Of a stretch of 39,443 nucleotides of DNA, positions 1 to 6,050 are shown piece after piece (positions within the stretch are counted from its first letter, which is position 1; the number at the start of each line of letters is the position of its first letter). The stretch covers positions 1 to 39,443 of IMG/VR virus record IMGVR_UViG_3300045257_000090; one strand, 5' to 3'. The notes below the pieces were generated by a model, which ran no database searches, was not told the origin of the DNA, and was given only the letters and a program-made list of their open reading frames with translations. Source of the DNA: a virus. The translations under genes and the position numbers were made by a program.

Positions 1-127
1 GAGTTTGACGGTGGAGTTTTGCTGTTGACCGCCAGCGGACGTTCGAGCCGCCTCTAAAGCTTTTGCGAGAAATTCCGGGTCTTTCAATGCGTCCTCGCGA
101 ACTTTCGTCTTGTAGGACGCAGGATCG
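1..127. repeat. Terminal direct repeat, left copy (circular contig)
   Basis: Bases 1-127 are identical to 39317-39443. The repeat lies inside one reading frame, and joining the ends restores an uninterrupted scaffold gene. An exact 127-base overlap equals a commonly used assembler k-mer, so it is most simply the overlap of a circular assembly and not a biological terminal repeat. Confidence 0.95.
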
Positions 128-780
128 CTCCCAACCTCTCTCAACGTCTCTTGGTTCTTGTGCCACCGCACAATCGACTCGCCTGGGTTTTGCGAGCCTA
201 CGAGCTGCGTCACAAGTTGCCGATTGCCGCGCTGGCCCTCGGCCAAGAGAGCTTCGTAAGCTTTCTCGAAAGTATCGCCATGTCGAACGTGTGCAATGGC
301 GAGGTTGCTGTTAAGCTGAACCTTTTGCAATTCGGCATTGAAGCCCTCTTGCATACTTTTCCTAAACCCGATCGGGTCCAGGAGAGGGTCAATATCCTCT
401 TGCTTGGGTTGTTCGGCCTTTGGCTGAAACGCAGCCATTTGCCTTTCCATGCTTTCGAGTCTCGACTTTAGAGCGTCCCGTTCGGCTTCCGCCGCACGTT
501 TCTCTGCCGTCGATTGCTTTAGGCGCCAAGACGGAACATTGGCCGTGTCATCCTCGGTCGCTTCCGCGGCTTTCGCCTCGGGAGTGGCATCGGATTTTGC
601 CGGCTCTTTCGCCGTGAATTGGCCCGTTGCCGGGTCGCGTCCATCGGCTTTCGGCGTTTCCGTGACTGCCTCTGCCGTTGGCGTTTCCGCCGCTGGCTCA
701 GGAGTAAAGGCCCCGTCGAAAATTTCCGTCTCGGTATTGCGGATTGCGTCGTCTAGTATCTGGTCAACTTCATCAGCCAT
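1..780 (-). CDS. Scaffolding protein (N-terminal 260 residues; gene continues across the contig junction)
   Basis: This is an open frame from ATG at 780 to the left edge of the window. It has no stop because the contig is cut here; the remaining 32 residues and the stop are at 39218..39316, so the whole protein is 292 aa. The product is acidic and Ala/Glu/Pro-rich, starts MADEVDQILDDAIRNTETEI, has a Pro/Thr/Glu-rich stretch (about residues 22-100) and a charged helical region (about 100-150). These are properties of phage scaffolding proteins, which chaperone procapsid assembly and leave before packaging. Its place directly before the coat gene supports the call. No specific family motif was recognised, so function rests on composition and synteny. 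Confidence 0.75.
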   Translation of the reverse strand, partial: MADEVDQILDDAIRNTETEIFDGAFTPEPAAETPTAEAVTETPKADGRDPATGQFTAKEPAKSDATPEAKAAEATEDDTANVPSWRLKQSTAEKRAAEAERDALKSRLESMERQMAAFQPKAEQPKQEDIDPLLDPIGFRKSMQEGFNAELQKVQLNSNLAIAHVRHGDTFEKAYEALLAEGQRGNRQLVTQLVGSQNPGESIVRWHKNQETLREVGSDPASYKTKVREDALKDPEFLAKALEAARTSAGGQQQNSTVKL

Positions 781-818
781 TGTATTCCCTATTTCGTTGA
801 GGGTGAACGTAAGGCGCC

Positions 819-875
819 CTTATCGCCGGGCTTGGCGTTGCGCTTTTATCGCGGCGCGTGGCGTTGCTCTTATCG
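819..875. repeat. Short tandem direct repeat between structural gene and scaffold gene
   Basis: In the 112-bp gap 781-892, TTATCG occurs at 820, 846 and 870 and TGGCGTTGC at 833 and 859, giving a degenerate unit of 24-26 bp present about two and a half times. TAAGG/CCTTA flanking CGC just to the left can form a small hairpin. No reading frame or Shine-Dalgarno explains it. It may be a regulatory or RNA-structured leader of the scaffold gene, or remnant sequence. Confidence 0.5.
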
Positions 876-892
876 TCGAGCAGACGGTTCGT

Positions 893-1333
893 TTAAGTCT
901 CGGTAACGGCGCTCGCTGTCGTGAGTTGCGGGGTGACGCCGTTCACGCATGAAATCGTCGGGCTGATCGCACCGCTCCAAAGCAATTTGCCGGTTGAACT
1001 TGATGCCGTTCCGATCCCGACGTGCGTGGCGGTCCCGCCAGCGCCGGCCGTCATGGCACCGAATGTTATCGCGGAATTTGGAGAGATCGCATTGCTGGTT
1101 ACGGTCCAGGCGGGCGAACCGCTTGAGCGCGACACGGCAACGCGTGCATACCCGGTATAGCTGATTTCGTTCGTGGTCTGATTGCCGGAGACGCCCGGAT
1201 CGGAAGTATGTAGACTGATATAGATATTCGTGAGTGGCGACGAGCTCGCGTTGTCGGCAATGTTAGCAATAGCCACCGCATTGAGAATAAGTTTTAGAAA
1301 GTCGGACGAGAATGTCGTTGTCTTACCGGTCAT
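893..1333 (-). CDS. Virion structural protein, phage fibre/head-like
   Basis: This 146-aa protein has a short helical N-terminus (about 1-30) followed by Ser/Thr/Gly-rich beta sequence. Visible signatures include NIYISLHTSDPG, GNQTTNEISYTGYARVAV and ITFGAMTAGAGGTATHVGIG, a pattern I know from small conserved proteins in podovirus and prophage structural clusters. It starts at ATG 1333, directly downstream of the metalloprotease-like gene (stop at 1334), so the two are translationally linked. The exact virion role is unknown; an adhesin or head/fibre component is inferred from the neighbours. Confidence 0.6.
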   Translation of the reverse strand: MTGKTTTFSSDFLKLILNAVAIANIADNASSSPLTNIYISLHTSDPGVSGNQTTNEISYTGYARVAVSRSSGSPAWTVTSNAISPNSAITFGAMTAGAGGTATHVGIGTASSSTGKLLWSGAISPTISCVNGVTPQLTTASAVTET

Positions 1334-2341
1334 TTATCCGTGTCCTAATTTGAGTCTGCTTGGAGCGCCGCTCGCATTGCGCCCGATGAATGAGAGTGAG
1401 CTTGCGCCGCTAACACTAGCGGCTTGTGCATTGGTTGATGCGCCAGTGAATGCGACTGCGCTATTGCCAGCGACAGAAAATGACGGATTAATTCCGGCAT
1501 TAGCCAATCCTGTTGAAGTTAGGCCCCAACCTAGCAGCGTCATTAACTGCCAATCTTTTGCCAATAGCGGAACTGTAGAACTTCTTGAGGGAGCCAAACC
1601 GGGTGTCCCAAATCCGTCGAATGAGCTACCGACTTGGGCTAGATCGCCTGCATCTGCCCCGCTATTAGCATTGTAATCCCAAATATCGGTTGTACCGCCG
1701 TCGCCCGACGCATAGCGCCCTGAAAATCCGCTGAAGCTCCTGGTGCTGGCCGCGCTAAAAGAGAACAGGTCACCCGCGTACAGCGTTGCGTTCTGAGAAA
1801 TATTACAGGCGCGGCCTAAGCCCTCTGTTAGTTCGTGCATCATAACGCCGTAAAGAGAATATGTACCGCCCGCGCAACTATCCCCGTGCTGAGTAAGGTC
1901 AAATGTCGCGCCCGATGAAAACCCTACAAAGAAATCTGGGCTAGAGAGAAAATCGCCAAATATTCCTATCGCCTTTAGCAGCGCATAGGGCATGTAAATT
2001 GATTGGCCGCTAAATGGATTTGAGGCCGGTAATCCAGACGAAGTATTGGCATAGGCGGTACTTTGTATCGAGTTTGGACTAGAGATCGCCTGATATTTAG
2101 TCCTAAAGTTTGCGTAAGTATCCGTAGAAATGAACCATGAACTCGATCCAATTGCCCCCCCCCCTAATGCTTGTCCGTTAACGTCGTTGTAGCCCCAATT
2201 GACGGTTATCCTGGCATCATGCGCTGGCGGGAAAAGATTTGCGACAAGATCGGCACAAACCTGGGTGCGAACTGTATTCCATCCAGCCGGGGCGCTGGAC
2301 CAAGAGGCGGCATCAACATTGATGAACGAGAGCGTCCCCAT
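1334..2341 (-). CDS. Metalloprotease-like virion protein with HExxE motif
   Basis: The protein has 335 aa. At residues 169-177 it carries HELTEGLGR, resembling the HE-[IL]-[ST]-E-x-x-GR motif of NF038122-type predicted metalloproteases, where Glu takes the place of the second His of HExxH (H169, E170, E173). The central part is Gly/Ser/Asn-rich and ends in a hydrophobic GWGL segment. After about residue 285 comes a separate C-terminal module containing SGASSLSFIGRN and ending LKLGHG; nearly the same motif occurs in the protein at 26849..27376. It probably acts outside the cell on host surface protein or matrix. Proteolysis itself is unproven. It is packed in the putative adhesin/enzyme block between portal and scaffold. 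Confidence 0.6.
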   Translation of the reverse strand: MGTLSFINVDAASWSSAPAGWNTVRTQVCADLVANLFPPAHDARITVNWGYNDVNGQALGGGAIGSSSWFISTDTYANFRTKYQAISSPNSIQSTAYANTSSGLPASNPFSGQSIYMPYALLKAIGIFGDFLSSPDFFVGFSSGATFDLTQHGDSCAGGTYSLYGVMMHELTEGLGRACNISQNATLYAGDLFSFSAASTRSFSGFSGRYASGDGGTTDIWDYNANSGADAGDLAQVGSSFDGFGTPGLAPSRSSTVPLLAKDWQLMTLLGWGLTSTGLANAGINPSFSVAGNSAVAFTGASTNAQAASVSGASSLSFIGRNASGAPSRLKLGHG

Positions 2342-2527
2342 TTAGCCGTTCCCGATCATGTGGGTATCTCCGGCCATCGCTATAACGTCGTCAGACTCAG
2401 ATTTAACCGCTTCCGCTGTGGCTTTAGTTTCAAACGTCAGAATTTGTGCGAAATCCTGGGCATAACTTCCATCTTTGCGGCGAAAATCTCCCGTCGTCTT
2501 GTCGCGCAGTAGGAAGATGATCGGCAT
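2342..2527 (-). CDS. Small uncharacterised late protein
   Basis: This 61-aa protein starts MPIIFLLRDKTTGDFRRKDG and contains an ETKATAEAVKSESDD segment. ATG is at 2527, 2 bp after the SGNH hydrolase stop, and its own stop abuts the ATG of the metalloprotease-like gene. It has no recognised domain; the N-terminus reads as two short beta strands. The tight fit between two virion enzyme genes supports translation and suggests a small virion or chaperone role, which is inference. Confidence 0.5.
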   Translation of the reverse strand: MPIIFLLRDKTTGDFRRKDGSYAQDFAQILTFETKATAEAVKSESDDVIAMAGDTHMIGNG

Positions 2528-2529
2528 TC

Positions 2530-3177
2530 TTAGCCCCGTATCCGCAATCGCGGAGGTGGAACGCCCATTCCATCAATAATCGGAATAAGAGCGTTAGCGA
2601 CCGTCTGATAACCGAGAGCGTTGCAATGAAATCCTTGATATAAGAACTTTTGCGGGGTCCGGTCCCAAAAGAAATCTACGCTTTCCTCGGGAGAGCCAGG
2701 GTCATACCCATTAACAAGAAGCGCATGGGCATCCATGTAATGCCCCACGCGGAATGTGGCGATAAGCTCCGCGTTTTCCCCCATAAGGGCATTATAGATC
2801 GCGCCGCCGCGATCAGAGGAGCCCGGAGAACCAGTGGTCGTCAGGTTGGCTCCAGTCGAAGTATTGCTGTTAAAAACAATCGTTATGAGAATATAATTTG
2901 GCGTCGTGAGGGCCGCGACCATTTCCTGCCAATCAGGCAAAGGATCGGAACTGTTATTTATCCCGCACCAAATAATCGTGATCCAATTATATTTATCCGT
3001 TGCAGCCAGCATTCTAGTTGCAACCTCGGCCGACGAGTTGCCGCCCTGGCCACCATTAAACACCGTGCGAAATGGATAATGCGCGGCTAGATAACTTGGA
3101 ACGGAATGACCCGTACCGTCCTCATTACCTTCCATGAAACTATCACCCCAACAGGCGATGCGCCAATCAGCGGACAT
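2530..3177 (-). CDS. SGNH/GDSL-family hydrolase (virion esterase or deacetylase)
   Basis: This 215-aa protein has the SGNH blocks in order. Block I is WGDSF with catalytic Ser13, block II is GGQGGNSS, block III is CGINN, and near the C-terminus is FHCNALGYQ with candidate His184. In classical members an Asp stands three residues before this His; here that position is Gln (YQGFH), so the triad may be incomplete or rearranged. No signal peptide is seen, which fits a virion part. In phages such enzymes typically remove acetyl groups from capsule or O-antigen, so it is probably part of the host-surface attack apparatus with its LamG-like and protease-like neighbours. Confidence 0.75.
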   Translation of the reverse strand: MSADWRIACWGDSFMEGNEDGTGHSVPSYLAAHYPFRTVFNGGQGGNSSAEVATRMLAATDKYNWITIIWCGINNSSDPLPDWQEMVAALTTPNYILITIVFNSNTSTGANLTTTGSPGSSDRGGAIYNALMGENAELIATFRVGHYMDAHALLVNGYDPGSPEESVDFFWDRTPQKFLYQGFHCNALGYQTVANALIPIIDGMGVPPPRLRIRG

Positions 3178-3187
3178 TCAGACTGAC

Positions 3188-4018
3188 CTATAGACCGTAT
3201 TTGGTTGCTAGATATGTATGAACATGTCCAATGTCGGTCCCGCTCAACGCGGTGTTGGTGACGATAAATTCGCCTATAAATCCATTCCAATTGGCCGTCC
3301 CCAATACGGGAGCAGCGGTTATGTCTGCACCAATACTAATTCGCTGCGCAGACCCCATTGTTATCGTCTGTGAAACAGGAGAATCCGCCGATACAGAGCC
3401 ATCAAGGTAAAACGAGAAATTGGGATTGGACCGGACAACGCCCATTGTATGACCAACTCCCGTTGTAATTGTACTTGATGCTAAATCTCCCGTGCCTCCC
3501 GCGACTGTAAAGCTCTCAACGGCTGTCGCTGAATTTTTCCTGATAAGAGGAACAAATGTATCCGTATCGCCGTCCCCCCCGCCGCCCGTGCTCCCTAGAT
3601 AGGAAACCAGACGTCCATATGCTGATACGCCAGATGCCGCCATTTGTGCTACGGCAAAAACGGAACACGCCGTCGTAAATACGCTCCCCATATTGCCGGA
3701 CAACATTGCTTGCGATGAGGAGCTATCCAGTTTGACGGCGGGATGACCGTTAATGCCGGAAGAAACCCAACTTGGCTTTGTTAGGCTAGTGCCTATCAAG
3801 TTCGCATTGGAGACGCCGGATGAGCTAACATTGTTCCACTGTGCGACGGTTTGCGTATTTGTCGCCAGCGTTGAACCGGCATCCGTATATACAGAATCAT
3901 TCGTCGTCCCCGTAGTGAAGGAGCGATACCAGAGCTTCAGCGCGCTACCTAGGACCGATGGGTCCCATGCCCCGCCGCCGCCACTGCCGTAATTCGCGCT
4001 AGAGATAATAACTGCCAT
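3188..4018 (-). CDS. LamG/concanavalin-like beta-sandwich virion protein
   Basis: This 276-aa protein has a Gly-rich start (about 10-16) followed by LKLWYRS, VAQWNNVSSSG, HPAVKLDSSSSQAM, FVPLIRKNS, SFYLDGSVSA, ISIGAD and FIGEFIVTNTALS, the strand pattern of LamG/concanavalin-A-like carbohydrate-binding folds. Residues STGGGGDGDTD look like a metal-binding or flexible loop. It is likely a glycan-binding part of the virion, next to the SGNH hydrolase, so the pair could bind and modify surface polysaccharide. ATG 4018 follows the upstream gene by 4 bp. The fold call comes from sequence pattern only. Confidence 0.6.
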   Translation of the reverse strand: MAVIISSANYGSGGGGAWDPSVLGSALKLWYRSFTTGTTNDSVYTDAGSTLATNTQTVAQWNNVSSSGVSNANLIGTSLTKPSWVSSGINGHPAVKLDSSSSQAMLSGNMGSVFTTACSVFAVAQMAASGVSAYGRLVSYLGSTGGGGDGDTDTFVPLIRKNSATAVESFTVAGGTGDLASSTITTGVGHTMGVVRSNPNFSFYLDGSVSADSPVSQTITMGSAQRISIGADITAAPVLGTANWNGFIGEFIVTNTALSGTDIGHVHTYLATKYGL

Positions 4019-4022
4019 GCGC

Positions 4023-4535
4023 CTAACTCCGCTGAACTTTGAGAGACGCCGTGACGCGGGTGATCGTTGCCGGTGAACCTGTGATCGTAAATGCGAGAAT
4101 ATCGCCGGCCGTGAGCGTCGTTGTCCATCCTGTCAATGTCGAGTCTTGTGACTTGAACGCGCTTGAAATCGTCGGAGGAGCCGACGCTGTAATTTTGTCG
4201 CCGGACACCGGGTGCGTACCAGGAGCAAAGTTTGCATAGGTACACTTGTAAATATCGACAACGACGGACCCAGAAGCATCGCCTAGAAGCGTTGCCGTCT
4301 TGATCGTGCAAGAATATGGGACTTCGATATAGCCGTAGTTCTTTGCCGTGAGCGCCGATCCGCCGCCATCGCAAACAAACTCAAGATTATCTGTGAACTG
4401 CGTCTTGAGCCAATCGCGCACCTGAGCAGTTGTCATCTTTAGATCGGAAGCGCCGTCGTCGGTATAGAGGAGTTCCGTTCCGGCAATATTTCCGGTAACG
4501 ATCGCGCTAAGTGCAGCAAGTGTTGAGTCAGCCAT
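4023..4535 (-). CDS. Virion structural protein, beta-rich
   Basis: This 170-aa protein has a helical N-terminus containing LKMTTAQVRDWLKTQF, followed by beta-rich sequence with NYGYIEVPYSCTIKTATLLGD, VVDIYKCTYANF, LTAGDILAFTITGSPATITRVTASLKV. The second half resembles small phage fibre or receptor-binding beta-sandwich domains. Two Cys may pair. It starts at ATG 4535 after the 39-aa ORF and is followed closely by the LamG-like gene. A decoration or adhesin role is inferred from position. Confidence 0.5.
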   Translation of the reverse strand: MADSTLAALSAIVTGNIAGTELLYTDDGASDLKMTTAQVRDWLKTQFTDNLEFVCDGGGSALTAKNYGYIEVPYSCTIKTATLLGDASGSVVVDIYKCTYANFAPGTHPVSGDKITASAPPTISSAFKSQDSTLTGWTTTLTAGDILAFTITGSPATITRVTASLKVQRS

Positions 4536-4547
4536 TGAAGTGAGTCC

Positions 4548-4667
4548 TTAGTTGTGTGCGCATAGCAGGAAGCCGCCCGAGCGAAGCAGGAGAAGGCGAC
4601 CACGAAGAACGATTTTGAAGTTTGTGCGAAGCAGAATGTTCGTTGCGCGACGGAGAAGCGTCGTCAT
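4548..4667 (-). CDS. 39-aa Leu/Arg-rich repeat ORF
   Basis: ATG 4667 follows the stop of the adhesin gene with no gap (TAAATG); the stop is at 4548-4550. The product is a run of short units: LLRRATN, ILLRTNFK, IVLRGR, LLLLRSGG, FLLCAHN. The same kind of unit ends the upstream 458-aa adhesin (ending LLLAHS), so this could be a detached extra C-terminal module or a separately made peptide. The rest of the 132-bp gap 4536-4667 contains nothing else I recognise. Confidence 0.45.
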   Translation of the reverse strand: MTTLLRRATNILLRTNFKIVLRGRLLLLRSGGFLLCAHN

Positions 4668-6044
4668 TTAGCTGTGCGCCAATAACAAGTGATCTACTCC
4701 GTCGTGCAGAAGCAGCACGAACACGCCGACGCGAAGTGTGATCCCGTCAACGCCGTTACGCTCAAGGAAATAGCTCGTACCGTCTCGCAACTTAAGATTT
4801 GGCGGCGTATGTCCGATGCTTGGCGCGGATACCGTGATCGTGAATGGAGAACTGTCGTCGGTTACGCCATTGGCGTCCCTCGATCGCAGAACAATTCCCG
4901 AGTATGCGAACGCTGTCGTCGGGGTTCCCGTGATCCCGCCAGTGCTAGGCGTGAGCGACAATCCATCAGGCAACGAACCGCCCGTGATCGAATACGTGTA
5001 GGACGACGTTCCGCCTGAGCTAGACGGGGTTGCGCCCGTATAAGGAGAACCGCGCGTTGCAGTTGTATTTGGCGAGTAACTTAGCGTCGTCTTGGTAACG
5101 GTCGCGGTAGTATTTGAATCCTGCGTAACCGTGCTTGTCGAGTTAGTAGCCGACTCCGTAACCTTGATCGTGCTGCCAACGTCGGCGTGACGAACGACGT
5201 AAGTTAGCCCAACTTCGCCGGTTACGGCCGAGCCACCTGATTTCCACTGATCGGAAATCGTAGGCGTTGGATTTCCCGTCCACGTACCGCGCGTTAGAAC
5301 GAGCGTGACGCCTTCGACCGCTGCCCCCGCAATGGCCGGCGCAACAGTGTTTGCCGGAGCCTTAGTTACCGTGATCGCTTGAACGAGATTGGGGAACGAT
5401 GGTGTCGTGCCCGTTACGGAAATCGTAACCGTAATGGTCGGATGCGTTGCCGCCACAAGATCGGTATTGTCGAGAACTTGAACAACGCCGGTCGATGAAT
5501 TGATTTTGAATGTCGAATCTGCGTCAGCGATCGCCCAAACCGCCGTACCCGTAAACGCACTGACGATCGAGGCCGTGCCAACCGTTGTATTGTTAGCCGA
5601 TCCATCGGGAACGGTTGTTGCGGACAGAACAATCCCGCCGAGCGCAAATTCTGTCCCCGTTTCATCAACGGGGCAGAAACTCGCAAGCGCCATCGCAGTA
5701 AGTTGCGCAAGCGTCTTGGTGCCGTTCTGTGCAACGCCGGACGTATCGAGTGCAACTAGCGGCAGGATACCGCGTGCCTGTATGACCGCCGCCGTGTCGC
5801 CGCTAACGGTATCAACGCCTGTTTCGTCAACCTGACAGAACGACTTTATCCCTCGGCTCTTGAGCGCCGTCGCCGTAATGCTATTGGTCGTCTCCGTTCC
5901 AACCGAGTTCACTTGGCATATTGGCGCCATACCCTTCGCGAGTATTTGCGCGAGCGTGGCCGTGCCATTAAACGCGATGCCGTTGGCGTCAACAACGCAA
6001 TAGGTTTTGATCCCCTGTCGGCGCAGGGTGTCCAAGTCTGACAT
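4668..6044 (-). CDS. Large modular adhesin: 27-residue repeats, cadherin/Ig-like domains, C-terminal LLLR module
   Basis: This 458-aa protein shows four visible parts. Residues 11-133 are four and a half tandem 27-residue repeats. Residues about 135-215 look cadherin-like (FKINSSTGVVQVLDNTDL). Residues about 220-400 hold Ig-like folds, including a putative-Ig segment with LPDGLSLTPSTGGITGTP. Residues about 410-458 are a short-period tail with LERNGVDGITLR and HDGVDHLLLAHS. Such architecture is usual in extracellular or virion adhesins. It lies 6 bp after the portal stop, an odd place for a receptor-binding protein in P22-like phages. The function is inferred as host attachment or capsid decoration. 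Confidence 0.65.
   Translation of the reverse strand: MSDLDTLRRQGIKTYCVVDANGIAFNGTATLAQILAKGMAPICQVNSVGTETTNSITATALKSRGIKSFCQVDETGVDTVSGDTAAVIQARGILPLVALDTSGVAQNGTKTLAQLTAMALASFCPVDETGTEFALGGIVLSATTVPDGSANNTTVGTASIVSAFTGTAVWAIADADSTFKINSSTGVVQVLDNTDLVAATHPTITVTISVTGTTPSFPNLVQAITVTKAPANTVAPAIAGAAVEGVTLVLTRGTWTGNPTPTISDQWKSGGSAVTGEVGLTYVVRHADVGSTIKVTESATNSTSTVTQDSNTTATVTKTTLSYSPNTTATRGSPYTGATPSSSGGTSSYTYSITGGSLPDGLSLTPSTGGITGTPTTAFAYSGIVLRSRDANGVTDDSSPFTITVSAPSIGHTPPNLKLRDGTSYFLERNGVDGITLRVGVFVLLLHDGVDHLLLAHS
5646..6014 (-). repeat. Tandem 27-codon repeat region inside the adhesin gene
   Basis: Translated units begin at residues 11, 38, 65, 92 and 119 (the last partial). Each has the pattern G-I-x-x-[YFIL]-C-x-V-D-x-x-G near its start and a helix-like second half (TLAQILAK, TALKSR, AAVIQAR, TLAQLTAM). 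Cys is kept in four of five units. The period is exactly 27 residues. The units have diverged, so they are old and probably folded together as a solenoid or bundle. Confidence 0.8.
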
Positions 6045-6050
6045 GCGCGG

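Noticed and set aside
1-127. Terminal repeat as a biological packaging end
   Set aside because: Length of exactly 127 matches a common assembler overlap, and the repeat falls inside a gene.
449-952. 167-aa plus-strand ORF
   Set aside because: It is antisense to the scaffold and has a Ser/Arg/Ala-rich shadow composition; no ribosome-binding site.
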